A DNA stretch of 64,000 nt, taken from contig NZ_SRXO01000002.1 of assembly GCF_008360935.1 (NCBI RefSeq), forward strand, positions 124,001 through 188,000, given 5' to 3'. This document shows, piece after piece, positions 34,255 to 42,930 of the stretch. Position numbers and translations under genes: made by a program. The notes under the pieces were generated by a model. The model was not told where the DNA came from. It saw nothing but the letters and a program-made list of their open reading frames with translations, and did no database searches. Numbering within the stretch: position 1 is the stretch's first letter; each line of letters starts with the position of its first letter. This DNA is from Siccirubricoccus phaeus (GTDB lineage: Bacteria > Pseudomonadota > Alphaproteobacteria > Acetobacterales > Acetobacteraceae).

Positions 34255-35259
34255 ATGGCCATGACGAGGCAGCTTCCACCCCAACCAGCCCGGGACACCG
34301 GGTGGCTGCCGCGCCGCGCTGCGCTGGCGCTGCCCTTCCTGGCCAAGGCCGCGCGGGCGGACGAGGCTTGGCCCAACCGCCCGGTCCGCCTCGTCATCCC
34401 CTTCGGCGCCGGCGGCCCGATCGATGCCATCGGCCGGCTGCTGGCGGAGCATCTGCGCGACCGGCTGGGCCAGCCCCTCGTCATCGAGAACCGGCCCGGC
34501 GCGGGCGGCAGCATCGGCATTCGCGCCGTGGTGCAGTCGCCGCCGGATGGCGCCACCTTCCTGCTCACCAGCGCCTCGCTGGCCTCCGTGCCGGCGCTCT
34601 ATCCCAGCCAGGGGCTCGACCCCCGCCGGGCGATGACCCCGGTCAGCCTGGTGGCCGAGGTGCCCACCGCCATGGTGGTGCGCGCCGATGGTCCCTATCG
34701 CAGCGTGGGGGATGTGATGGCGGCGGCGAAGGCGCGGCCCGCCACGCTGACCTATGGCAGCGGCGGCGTCGGCTCCTCCAACCACCTCTCCGGCGCGCTC
34801 TTCGCCCAAGCGGCGGGGCTCCGGCTGGAGCACATCTCCTACCGGGGCGCGGCGCCGGCCATGATCGCGCTCTTCACCGGCGAGATCGACATGGTCTTCG
34901 CCAGCACCATCGAGACGCTGCCGCATGTCGCCGCCGGCCGCGCCCGGCTGCTGGGCGTGGCGACGGAGGCGCGGGTGCCGGCGCTGCCCGAGGTGCCGGC
35001 GATCAACGAGATCGTGCCCGGCTATGTGGCGCTGAACTGGTACGCCATCGCCGGCCCGCGCGGGTTGCCGGAGCCGGTGCTGGCGCGGTTCACCGAGACG
35101 CTGGCGGCGCTGCACGACCTGCCGGAGATCCAGGCCCGCTTCGCCGCCGCCGGCACCTCGCCGCTGCTGACCGGGCCGGAAGCGCTGGTGCGAAGATTGG
35201 ACAGCGACGTGCCGCAATGGCAGCGCGTGGTGGAAGCCGCCGGGATCAAGGTGGAATAG
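34255..35259 (+). CDS. TctC/Bug-family periplasmic solute-binding protein 2
   Basis: The 334-residue product begins with a twin-arginine-like leader (RRAALALPFLAKAARA) and shows VRLVIPFGAGGPIDAIGRLL, LVIENRPGAGGSIGIR and GGVGSSNHLSGALFAQAAGL, typical of Bug proteins. GGGGAGG lies 7 bases upstream of the first ATG at 34255. It presumably delivers the substrate of the surrounding catabolic genes, but no membrane transporter is encoded nearby. 15 bp separate it from the ThDP enzyme gene. Confidence 0.93.
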   Translation: MAMTRQLPPQPARDTGWLPRRAALALPFLAKAARADEAWPNRPVRLVIPFGAGGPIDAIGRLLAEHLRDRLGQPLVIENRPGAGGSIGIRAVVQSPPDGATFLLTSASLASVPALYPSQGLDPRRAMTPVSLVAEVPTAMVVRADGPYRSVGDVMAAAKARPATLTYGSGGVGSSNHLSGALFAQAAGLRLEHISYRGAAPAMIALFTGEIDMVFASTIETLPHVAAGRARLLGVATEARVPALPEVPAINEIVPGYVALNWYAIAGPRGLPEPVLARFTETLAALHDLPEIQARFAAAGTSPLLTGPEALVRRLDSDVPQWQRVVEAAGIKVE

Positions 35260-35274
35260 GGAAGGGAACACTCA

Positions 35275-36954
35275 ATGAGTCGCACAGTGGGCCGCGTCCT
35301 GGCCGAAAGCCTCGTCGCGCACGACATCGACACCATCTGGATGGTGCCGGGGGAAAGTTTTCTGGGTCTGACCGACGCGCTGACGGAGGTGCCGGAGGTG
35401 CGCCTCATCGTCTGCCGGCACGAGGGCGGGGCGGGCTTCATGGCCGTGGCGGATGGCCGCATGCGCGGCGGCCGCGCCGGCGTGCTGCTGGTGAGCCGTG
35501 GCCCCGGCCTGTCCAATGCCATGGTCTCGCTGCACACCGCCTATCATGACGCGACGCCGCTGGTGGTGCTGTGCGGCCAGGTGGAACGGAAGGATTTCGG
35601 CCGGCTCGCCCTGCAGGAACAGAATTACTCGAAGCTGCTGGCCGATGTGACGAAGGACGTCATCGAGGTGAACGAGGTGGTGCAGGCGAGCGAGTCCATC
35701 GCCCGCGCCTTCCACCTGGCGGAGAGCGGCACGCCGGGCCCCGTCGCCGTCATCCTGCCGGAGGACATCTTCGACGAGCCCTGCGACACGCCGGTGGCGA
35801 AGCCGCGCCCGCGCGTCTTTGGCGGGGCGCGGGAGGAAGACCTGGACCAGCTCGCCGGCATGCTGGCGAAGGCCGAGCGGCCGCTGGTCTGGGTGGGCGG
35901 TGCGCTGGCCAACGCCTCCAGCGAGACGCTGGGCGAGTTGCAGCAGCTGGCGGAGCAATGGGTGCTGCCGGTCTCGCCCACGCATCGCCGGCCGCAACTC
36001 TTCGACGCCTCGCACTCGAATTACGGCGGCTATATGGGCATCCGCGTGCCGAAGCAGCTCGTCGAGGAGATGAAGAAATCCGACCTGCTGGTCTCGCTCG
36101 GCGAGCGCATCACCGATTCCGTCAGCCAGTCCTACAGCTTCCCCACCGCGCCGGATCCGCAATTGCCGCTGGTGCAGGTCTGGCCGGATGCGAATGAGAT
36201 CGGGCGGGTGTTCCGGCCGGACCTCGGCATCGTGGCGGAGCCGGCTTCGGTGATCCGCGCGCTGCTGAAGCGCGGGGCGCCGGCGGGGGCGGCCAAGCGG
36301 CAGGGCTGGGTGGCCGGGCTGAACGCCATCCACCGCAAGCTGATGGCGCCGGAATGGGAGAGCACGAGCGACGGCGTGAACTTCGCCGCCATCTGCGTGG
36401 AGGTGGCGAAGCACCTGGCGCCGGATGCCGCCGTCACCTCGGATGCGGGGAATTTCTCCTCCTTCATCCATCGCTATATCGGCTTCCGGCCGGGGCAGAA
36501 TTTCCTCTCCTCCGTGGTCGGGGCGATGGGGGCGGGGGTGCCGATGGCGGTCGCCGCTTCCATCCGCCGGCCGGGCAAGCAGGCGGTGGCCTTCGTCGGC
36601 GATGGCGGGGCGCTGATGTCGGGGAACGAGATCGCCACCGCCATGCAATATGGCGGGGCGCCGATCATCATCCTCTCCGACAACAAGCGCTACGGCACCA
36701 TCGGCATGCACCATGAGGTACGCTACCCGAACCGGCCCTATGAGGACGCGGTGCGGCTGACCAACCCGGATTTCGCCGCCTGGGCGCGGGTGTTCGGCGC
36801 CGAGGGCATCACCATCAGCCATGAGAGCGAGGTGGAGGCGGGGATCGCCCGCGCCTTCGCGGTGAAGACCAAGCCGGTGGTGGTGCATGTGCACAGCAGC
36901 GCGATCCAGATGAGCGCGTGGCGCCGGAAGGGTGCGCCTCGCGTGCATGGTTGA
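35275..36954 (+). CDS. thiamine-diphosphate-dependent enzyme (acetolactate-synthase-like)
   Basis: The 559-residue product has the three ThDP-family domains. The N-terminal PYR domain has catalytic E50 in CRHEGGAGFMA. A central domain includes PLVWVGGALANAS. The C-terminal PP domain carries the cofactor motif GDGGALMSGNEIATAMQYGG (D443) ending in IIILSDN. Similar proteins include acetolactate synthase, oxalyl-CoA and benzoylformate decarboxylases, and sulfopyruvate decarboxylase. No regulatory small subunit is adjacent, so a catabolic decarboxylase or lyase is more likely than IlvB. It sits between two Bug-protein genes. Confidence 0.9.
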   Translation: MSRTVGRVLAESLVAHDIDTIWMVPGESFLGLTDALTEVPEVRLIVCRHEGGAGFMAVADGRMRGGRAGVLLVSRGPGLSNAMVSLHTAYHDATPLVVLCGQVERKDFGRLALQEQNYSKLLADVTKDVIEVNEVVQASESIARAFHLAESGTPGPVAVILPEDIFDEPCDTPVAKPRPRVFGGAREEDLDQLAGMLAKAERPLVWVGGALANASSETLGELQQLAEQWVLPVSPTHRRPQLFDASHSNYGGYMGIRVPKQLVEEMKKSDLLVSLGERITDSVSQSYSFPTAPDPQLPLVQVWPDANEIGRVFRPDLGIVAEPASVIRALLKRGAPAGAAKRQGWVAGLNAIHRKLMAPEWESTSDGVNFAAICVEVAKHLAPDAAVTSDAGNFSSFIHRYIGFRPGQNFLSSVVGAMGAGVPMAVAASIRRPGKQAVAFVGDGGALMSGNEIATAMQYGGAPIIILSDNKRYGTIGMHHEVRYPNRPYEDAVRLTNPDFAAWARVFGAEGITISHESEVEAGIARAFAVKTKPVVVHVHSSAIQMSAWRRKGAPRVHG

Positions 36955-36956
36955 GG

Positions 36957-37118
36957 GGAGCTCTGCTCCCCTCAAACTCCCCTCGCCAAAGGCCGAAGGG
37001 CCTTTGGAAACCATGAGTTTTGGACCCAACGGTCCAACCTGCAAACTCAAGGGTTCCAAGGGCCTTTCGGCCCTTGGCGGGTGGGAGTTTGAGGGAGGGC
37101 AGCGCCCTCCCTCAAGAA
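36957..37118 (+). repeat. family B hairpin cluster, copy 2
   Basis: Hairpins GGGGAGCTCTGCTCCCC, CAAAGGCCGAAGGGCCTTTG, TGAGTTTTGGACCCA facing TGCAAACTCA, and CCAAGGGCCTTTCGGCCCTTGG lead to GGCGGGTGG and GAGGGAGGGCAGCGCCCTCCC. The second half closely matches copies at 10835-10907 and 49270-49337. It separates the ThDP gene from the third Bug gene and may terminate the former. Confidence 0.8.
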
Positions 37119-37131
37119 CGGGAGGAACACC

Positions 37132-38088
37132 ATGCGCCTATCTCGCCGTGCCCTGCTGGCCGGGCTGGCCTTGCCCGCTCACGCCCAGCCCGCCTTTCCC
37201 AACCACCCGGTACGTTTCGTCGTCCCCTACCCACCGGGCGGCCCTTCCGACATCCTCGCCCGCGCCCTCTCCGCCGCGCTCTACGACACCTGGCGCCAGC
37301 CCGTGGTGGTGGAGAACCGCCCTGGCGCCGGCAGCACCATCGGCACGGAGCTCGTCGCCCGCGCCGCGCCGGACGGCTACACCCTGCTGCTGGCGGCCAC
37401 CGCTCATGTGATGAACCCGCCGCTGATGCCGCGCCTCACCTATGACGCGGTGTACGGCTTCGCCCCGCTGCTGAACGCCGCCTACCACCCCATGGTGCTG
37501 GTGGTGCATCCCGGCACCGGCATCACCGATGTGCCGGGCTTCATCGCCCAATCCCGTGCCACGCCGGGGGGTCTCACCATGGCCTCGGCCGGCGTCGGCA
37601 ATGCCAGCCACCTGGCGGCGGCGCTCTTCGCCTCGGTCGCTGGCATCGAGTACACCCACGTGCCCTTCGCCGGCGCCGCGCCGGCGCAGACGGCGCTGCT
37701 CGCCGGGCAGGTGAAGGCGGGGTTCCTGAACTCCACCGTCGCCGTGCCGCAGATCCGCGCCGGGGCGCTGCGCGGCCTGGCCGTGGCGGCCACGCAGCCC
37801 TGGCGGGAGCTGCCGGAGCTGCCAACCCTCGCCTCCCTCGGCTTCGCCGGGGCGGAGGCCGGCTCCTGGTACGGCGTGCTGGCCCCGGCCGGGCTGCCCA
37901 CGGCGCTGACCATCCGCCTCTCCCAGGACCTGCTCGCCGCCGCCCGCCTGCCCGCGGTGCGGGAGAAGGTGATCGCCGCCGGCCTCGACCCGCTGGAGGT
38001 CGGGCCGGAGGAGTTCCAGGCGCAGATCGCCGCCGAGGCGGCGAAATGGGCGCGGGTGGTGAAGGAGGGCGGCATCCGGGCGGAGTGA
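37132..38088 (+). CDS. TctC/Bug-family periplasmic solute-binding protein 3
   Basis: The 318-residue product has a signal peptide (SRRALLAGLALPAHAQ) and Bug motifs VRFVVPYPPGGPSDILARAL, VVVENRPGAGSTIGTELVAR and GVGNASHLAAALFASVAG. GGGAGG precedes the ATG at 37132 by 6 bases. It lies downstream of the ThDP gene but behind a family B repeat, so it may be transcribed separately. It is a paralogue of, not identical to, the proteins at 31827, 34255 and 49974. Confidence 0.93.
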   Translation: MRLSRRALLAGLALPAHAQPAFPNHPVRFVVPYPPGGPSDILARALSAALYDTWRQPVVVENRPGAGSTIGTELVARAAPDGYTLLLAATAHVMNPPLMPRLTYDAVYGFAPLLNAAYHPMVLVVHPGTGITDVPGFIAQSRATPGGLTMASAGVGNASHLAAALFASVAGIEYTHVPFAGAAPAQTALLAGQVKAGFLNSTVAVPQIRAGALRGLAVAATQPWRELPELPTLASLGFAGAEAGSWYGVLAPAGLPTALTIRLSQDLLAAARLPAVREKVIAAGLDPLEVGPEEFQAQIAAEAAKWARVVKEGGIRAE

Positions 38089-38091
38089 GCG

Positions 38092-38303
38092 GGCGGCTCC
38101 TGGAGCGGGTGGGTTGAGCTCTGCTCCTCCCCGCTCCAGCCATCTGTTTGATGGCGTGATTCACGCTTTCGGTGTTTCCACCTCAAGCAATCATGCTCTG
38201 GAGCATTTTCAAGTCCGGCGGAATCGCCGGACGACTTGGAAAATGCGACCAGATAAAGGGCTGGAGCGGGTTCGCCGAACGCAGGCGAAATGAAACCGCT
38301 CTA
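38092..38303. repeat. family C palindrome cluster (TylF-like gene end)
   Basis: Contains CTGGAGCGGGTGGGTTGAGC...CCCGCTCCAG, a TGATTCACGCTTTCGG segment shared with 41670 and 59335, GGAGCATTTTCAAGTC...GACTTGGAAAATGC and a final GGAGCGGGTTCG...GAAACCGCTCTAG. The terminal CTAG provides the TAG stop codon of the methyltransferase gene read on the minus strand. Confidence 0.75.
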
Positions 38304-39146
38304 GTTGCGGAGCGAGCCGAGGTTTTCCGGGCTATGCTGCTCCGTCAGCTCCAACAGGTTTCCGGCCATCTGCCTGATCCGCTGCTCGGCATGCGGCAGG
38401 GACAGGACCGAGAAATCCAGCCCGCCAGGGGTCAAGATGAGCGAGGCCTGCTGCCGGAAGCCGGTATTCAGATCGTCCTCCCAGCCAGGATAGGCATTCG
38501 TCTGCAGCAGGAAGAGCGCCTCATCGACCAGCCGGACCTTCTGATGCGCGCAGACCCATTCGATGCCGAGGCCGGTCCGCTCCAGCATTTCGAACAGGGC
38601 CAGCATCTCATTCCACAGGAAGGATTTGTAGTTGATGAGTTCGTCGAAGGAGATCGGCAGCCCGGGCCTCAGCGCGCCGGCTTCCTCGAGGCAGCGGAAC
38701 ACATCCACGCTGGAAGAGTAGATGTCGCAGTCGATATTGACGAAGGCGATCGGCTCGGCGCATTCGGACAGGAATTTCGCCAGCGTATCGGAGAAGAAGC
38801 CGGGGACAAGCGTGACATTCTCCCGGACCTGCGGCAGCACGCCATGCGTGGAGAAATCCTGCTGCCAGTCACTCCGGCCGTCATCCGGAAAGCCCTGGAA
38901 GCTATCGAAGCCGTAGAAGCGGAGACCCGGGTACTTTCCCGCGCAGTAATTGATCGAGTTGCCCTTGTAGACGCCGAATTCCAGGCAAATGCCGGGGGAA
39001 GTCCTGGCTTTCTCGAGGGCGGCCAGCAAGGGCAGGCCGCGCCGCGACGTATCTCCCCCGTAGCAAACGCCGGTGACCGTTGCCAGCCGCGGCAGGTAGG
39101 TGGCGAGAAATGCCACGTATCGTTCAGCCTTCGAGTAGTTCTGCAT
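38301..39146 (-). CDS. TylF/MycF-like O-methyltransferase family protein
   Basis: The 281-residue product (from the ATG at 39146) has the SAM-binding motif ICLEFGVYKGNSINYCAGKY, the acidic FVNIDCDIYSSSVDVFRCL motif and the metal-site segment PISFDELINY of the TylF (macrocin O-methyltransferase) family. That family methylates sugar hydroxyls, but many homologues act on other glycans or are uncharacterised. The stop codon TAG lies in the terminal CTAG of a family C repeat, so the last residues may have been altered by that insertion. Composition is less GC-rich than the neighbours, and no biosynthetic cluster surrounds it. Confidence 0.8.
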   Translation of the reverse strand: MQNYSKAERYVAFLATYLPRLATVTGVCYGGDTSRRGLPLLAALEKARTSPGICLEFGVYKGNSINYCAGKYPGLRFYGFDSFQGFPDDGRSDWQQDFSTHGVLPQVRENVTLVPGFFSDTLAKFLSECAEPIAFVNIDCDIYSSSVDVFRCLEEAGALRPGLPISFDELINYKSFLWNEMLALFEMLERTGLGIEWVCAHQKVRLVDEALFLLQTNAYPGWEDDLNTGFRQQASLILTPGGLDFSVLSLPHAEQRIRQMAGNLLELTEQHSPENLGSLRN

Positions 39147-39385
39147 GCCGATGATCCAAGCGCCTGCGTGGAAGCTGGAGTTGGCTGACCTCGGTGGCTT
39201 GCTCGCTGCTGCGGAAGGCCATGCCGGATCATATCGAATGCATACTATGGTCGGCTGCGGAAGGATAGTCCAGCGCGGCCGGGCTGGCGGCGCGGGCGCT
39301 GCAGGCACGCCCGGCCGGCATCTTCAGGGCGGGCCTGGGATGGCCTGCCGTCGCTTCGCAGGGCCGGCAACGACCGGCCGGAAGG

Positions 39386-39694
39386 TCAGGCCTCGACGAA
39401 GACCTCGCCGTTTTCGACCTTCACCTTGTAGGTCGCGACCGGCACCTCCGCCGGCTCGTTCAGCGCGGCGCCGGTGCGGATGTCGAAACAGGCCTGGTGA
39501 AGCGGGCATTCCAGCTTGCCCTCCTCGCAAAAGCCGTCGGACAGCAGGGCGTATTCATGGGTACAGACGTCGTGCACCGCGTAGATGCCATCCTCCAGCC
39601 GCACCACGGCAATCGGCTCCCCGTTGATGCGCACCGGCAGGGGCATGTTCTCGGCCAGCTCATCCTCGGCGGCGACGCGGTGCCATTCGGCCAT
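39386..39694 (-). CDS. Rieske-type [2Fe-2S] ferredoxin
   Basis: The 102-residue product carries the Rieske cluster ligands as CTH and CPLH, 17 residues apart (DVCTHEYALL ... KLECPLHQACFD). It looks like the small ferredoxin component of a non-haem ring-hydroxylating dioxygenase. The start at 39694 (MAEWHRVAAEDEL) gives the normal length and AAGG lies upstream. No dioxygenase alpha/beta subunits or reductase are in the window, so its electron partner is elsewhere or lost. The decayed ABC permease lies just upstream. Confidence 0.92.
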   Translation of the reverse strand: MAEWHRVAAEDELAENMPLPVRINGEPIAVVRLEDGIYAVHDVCTHEYALLSDGFCEEGKLECPLHQACFDIRTGAALNEPAEVPVATYKVKVENGEVFVEA

Positions 39695-39835
39695 CTTCGG
39701 GGACCTTCTGCCTGCGGGGTTGGTCGCCCCCGCCATAGCCGGCCCGGCGACCTCTGTCGATCACGCGCCGGAGCGCGATCGCCTGAGGCCGAACCGGCCG
39801 AAAGCGTGCGTCACGCGGTCGGACAACGGACCAGA

Positions 39836-40261
39836 GCGCGATGCCGGAGAGCAGATAGGTCCGCGCATCCGCCGGCATATCGCCGCAGGCGGGCGTGGGC
39901 GGCTGGGCGCCGAGGCCGACGAAGCGGACGGAGGCCTCGATGATGATGCCGAGCGCCAGCATCAGCGTCGCCTGGACGACGGCCGGGGAGAGGTAATTCG
40001 GGAGCGCGCCGGAGAACATGAGGCGCCGGCCCGCCACCCCCTGCGGCCGCCACGTAATGCGCCTGGGATTTCGCCGGCCGCCGCGATGCAGGTGATGCGT
40101 GCCAGCGCAGGCACATGGACCAGGCCCGGCATCGGCTTCGCCTCATTGCCAAGGGTGAAGGGGCTGACCTGCATCTCCCGGATGTCGAAGACGCCGGCCA
40201 GGGCGACGGCCCGGATCAGCACCGGAATCGCGGCCACCGCGCCCAGCAGCCGCGTGATCGC
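39836..40261 (-). pseudogene. decayed peptide/nickel ABC transporter permease (DppC/OppC type)
   Basis: Pieces of one permease are spread over different minus-strand frames. One is RLLGAVAAIPVLIRAVALAG near 40220-40250. AHYVAAAGG lies near 40050-40070 in another frame. LPNYLSPAVVQATLMLALG and the following EASVRFVGLGAQPPTPACG and LLSGIALW run from about 40005 down to 39840. The order and spacing match the C-terminal half of DppC-like permeases. At least two frameshifts and missing ends make it non-functional. Confidence 0.75.
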
Positions 40262-40644
40262 CTGTTCCGCCCAGCCGCCGCGGAAGAAGCCGGGGAGAGG
40301 CCCGCATGCCGTATCGCTGGCGCCGGGCCCCAGGGCGGCTGCCCAACCAGCCCGGCCTAGGCCCTGCCGCGGCCTTGCATCAGCCTGGCGGCCCAACCGA
40401 CAGGCGGCCAGCCCCCGCGATCCGCTTCGGCTCCTGGCGGTCATGTTGCCGAATGGCATCGAAGAATTTGTAACAAGCAAGTTGTCGATGCTGACGGCCT
40501 GCAAAACATCGGTGATATGGCAACGAAACCCAAGAACAGCGCTGCTCTCGAATTCGCGAAATATGACTTGCACCCGTGGCGTCGGCAGCCTAACTCGGCG
40601 AAAACATCTTTTCGCCGCAATTCGCCATATTCGAGGCGCATTCC
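40262..40644. other. gene-free stretch with a lower-GC segment
   Basis: No gene is supported. From about 40441 to 40640 the base composition is visibly less GC-rich than the rest of the window (for example GTAACAAGCAAGTTGTCGAT), and it may carry the promoter of the exported-protein gene at 40645, though no clear -35/-10 pair was found. The left part may be further eroded permease sequence. Confidence 0.4.
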
Positions 40645-41403
40645 ATGGCCGTATTTCATGTGGTCCGTGCCGGATTCGGGCAGGCATTGCTGTTCTCTGC
40701 CCTGATGATGGCGGCGGCCCTGCCCGCCGCGGCCTATGAGGTCGTTACCCCCGCCCAGCATCTCACCGGGCAGCCGGGCCGCGCGATCCTGCCCGACTCG
40801 GCGGCCAAGCTGCGCCTGGACTCGCCGGGCCGAAGCTGGTGGGCCCTGGGTGAAGCGATGCCGGTCGCCCCGGCCGAGGCCGGGGAAGGCACCTCCTACC
40901 GGGCCTCGGTGGCCCTGGGCAGCCGCCACGAGCTCATGGTCCTGCCGAGCGTGAGCTGGGCGGTCCTGCCGGAGCTGCGCGTCGACGCGGCAGGCGGGCC
41001 GCATGGCGCCGCGGCCATTCCCGCCTTCGGCGCTTCCCTGTTGCAGGAGGCGGCGGTGTCCCTGCCGGGGGGATCGCGCTTCCGCGCCAGCATCGGCCTC
41101 GGCGATTCCGTCGGGGTGCCCGAGCTTCTCACCGATGGCAGGGGGGCGGCCGACAACCTGGCCGTCCGCGCTTCCGCCTCCCTGGCGAGCGATGTCGGTT
41201 CCGTCGTCGGCACGCCGCTGCGCGCGGAGCTTCAATTGGCCACTGTGCGGAAGGTCCTGTCCCATGGCTGGACAGAGCTGTCCTCGAGCTGCGAGCTGAA
41301 GCTGGAACTGAGCCGGCCGAGCCTTGCGCCGCTGCGCATTGCCGGGGCCTGTCCGGGCGCCGCGGCGCCGAAACTCACCATCGGCATCAGCGGCCGGTTC
41401 TAG
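40645..41403 (+). CDS. exported protein, possibly outer-membrane, function unknown
   Basis: The 252-residue product has a signal peptide (LLFSALMMAAALPAAAYE). The mature part is rich in alternating polar/hydrophobic stretches such as TSYRASVALGSRHELMVLPS and SRFRASIGLGDSVGVPELL, ending in KLTIGISGRF. A C-terminal phenylalanine and beta-strand pattern suggest a small outer-membrane barrel, but this is not proven. The TAG stop is the CTAG edge of a family C repeat, so the original C terminus may have been replaced. No homologue is recognised. Confidence 0.65.
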   Translation: MAVFHVVRAGFGQALLFSALMMAAALPAAAYEVVTPAQHLTGQPGRAILPDSAAKLRLDSPGRSWWALGEAMPVAPAEAGEGTSYRASVALGSRHELMVLPSVSWAVLPELRVDAAGGPHGAAAIPAFGASLLQEAAVSLPGGSRFRASIGLGDSVGVPELLTDGRGAADNLAVRASASLASDVGSVVGTPLRAELQLATVRKVLSHGWTELSSSCELKLELSRPSLAPLRIAGACPGAAAPKLTIGISGRF

Positions 41404-41714
41404 AGCAGATCGCCGGAGGGCGGCATCGCCCGGAGGCGTGAATCTGCTCTGCAATCCATAAGCCAGAGCGGTTTCGCGCTGCACAGTCAGCGTGAAACCG
41501 CTCCTGGAGCAGATCGCCGGAGGGCGGCATCGCCCGGAGGCGTGAATCTGCTCTGCAATCCATAAGCTAGAGCGGTTTCGCGCTGCACAGTCAGCGTGAA
41601 ACCGCTCTAGAGCGGGATCGGTTGAGCTGCGCTCACCCGCCCCGCTCTAGCTCATTGTTCGGTCGCGTGATTCACGGTTTCGGTCGATTCGACCTCAACC
41701 GATCACGCTCTAGT
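41400..41714. repeat. three tandem family C palindrome elements
   Basis: Two inverted copies of the element seen at 17799-17905 (41400-41505 and 41505-41608, more than 90% alike by eye) are followed by a related element from TAGAGCGGGATCGG to GATCACGCTCTAG at 41608-41714. The first TAG is the stop codon of the upstream gene. A diverged family D-like piece (AGTGGCCTG...GCAGCGCAGTGG) continues to about 41838. The rest of the gap to 41955 shows nothing else. Confidence 0.85.
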
Positions 41715-41955
41715 GGCCTGACCCCGAAGTCCTGCGGACCTTCGTTCCGGGGCTGCCGGCCGTCGTTTTCAATGGTTTGCCTGCCCGCTCCGTTCGCCGG
41801 GGCATCCGCGAGCGTCGCGGGCAGCGCAGTGGAGCGGCTTCACGCGGGCCATGCCGGCAGCAAGCCGCCCTGCCTGTCGCCTGGTCGCATTCTCCAGGAC
41901 GTCCGGCGCTTCCGCCGGCATTGCAGATGGCCGGGGCCCATCCCGGGCCGGCCGG

Positions 41956-42930
41956 TCAGCCGCGCGGCGCGGCGGCCCGGGCCAGCCGGTCGTTGATGGC
42001 GGCGCCGAGCCCCTGCTCCGGCACCCGCATGGCGGCGATGCGGGGGCAGCCGCGCGCCGTGCCTTCCGTATCCAGCCAGCGCAGCCCGGCGAAGAGCCGC
42101 GCGGCGGCCTCCGCCAGATCGCCCGTCTCCGAGAGGTTCCAGGTCACCGCCGCGCCGGGCAGGGGCGGGCCGAAGGCGAGCAGCGCCTCATCCGCCGCCA
42201 CCGCAGTGGCGTTCAGCCGCACCGGCAGGGACGGGGCGTAATGGGACAGCAGCATGCCGGGGGAGCGCAGGCTGCGCACCGCCTCCGCCGCCGCCAGCGG
42301 CACGGGCCGGCCGACCTTGCCGATCAGCGCCTCGATCGCCTCCGCCGGGACACCGCCCGGGCGCAGCAGCACCGCACCGGCGCCGGTCAGGTCCAGCACG
42401 GTGCTTTCCACCCCCACGGCGCAGGGCCCGCCATCCAGCACCGCGGCGATGCGGCCGCCGAGCCCCGCCAGCACATGCGCCGGCGTGGTGGGGCTGACCT
42501 GGCCGGAGAGGTTGGCGGAAGGCCCGGCCACCGGCAGCGCCGCCGCCCGCAGCAGGGCCAGGGCCAGGGGATGCGCCGGCACCCGCACCGCCAGGGTATC
42601 CAGCCCCGCCCCGGCCAGCAGGTCGATCGCGCAGCCCGGCCGGCGCGGCAGCACCAGGGTCAGCGGCCCGGGCCAGAAGGCGGCGGCCAGCGCCTGGGCG
42701 CGGTCATCGGCGCGGACATCCGCGAAGGCCGCCGCGGCGCTGGGGTAGTGGCAGATCAGCGGGTTGAAATGCGGCCGCCCCTTGGCGGCGAAGATGGCGG
42801 CGACGGCGCGGCCGTTCCGCGCATCGCCGCCGAGGCCATAGACCGTCTCGGTGGGGAAGGCGACCAGCGCCCCGGCGCGGAGCAGGGCGGCGGCCTCCGC
42901 CACCGCCTCCGGGGGCAGCAGGCGGGTCAT
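41956..42930 (-). CDS. sua5: L-threonylcarbamoyladenylate synthase (Sua5 type)
   Basis: This enzyme makes threonylcarbamoyl-AMP for the t6A modification of tRNA. The 324-residue product has the YrdC domain with PTETVYGLGGDARNG, KGRPHFNPLICH, SANLSGQVSPTT and LLRPGGVP, plus the extra Sua5 C-terminal domain (SHYAPSLPVRL), so it is the two-domain form. It overlaps the cysQ stop by 4 bp (ATGA) and is the distal gene of the pair. Start at the ATG 42930. Confidence 0.95.
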   Translation of the reverse strand: MTRLLPPEAVAEAAALLRAGALVAFPTETVYGLGGDARNGRAVAAIFAAKGRPHFNPLICHYPSAAAAFADVRADDRAQALAAAFWPGPLTLVLPRRPGCAIDLLAGAGLDTLAVRVPAHPLALALLRAAALPVAGPSANLSGQVSPTTPAHVLAGLGGRIAAVLDGGPCAVGVESTVLDLTGAGAVLLRPGGVPAEAIEALIGKVGRPVPLAAAEAVRSLRSPGMLLSHYAPSLPVRLNATAVAADEALLAFGPPLPGAAVTWNLSETGDLAEAAARLFAGLRWLDTEGTARGCPRIAAMRVPEQGLGAAINDRLARAAAPRG

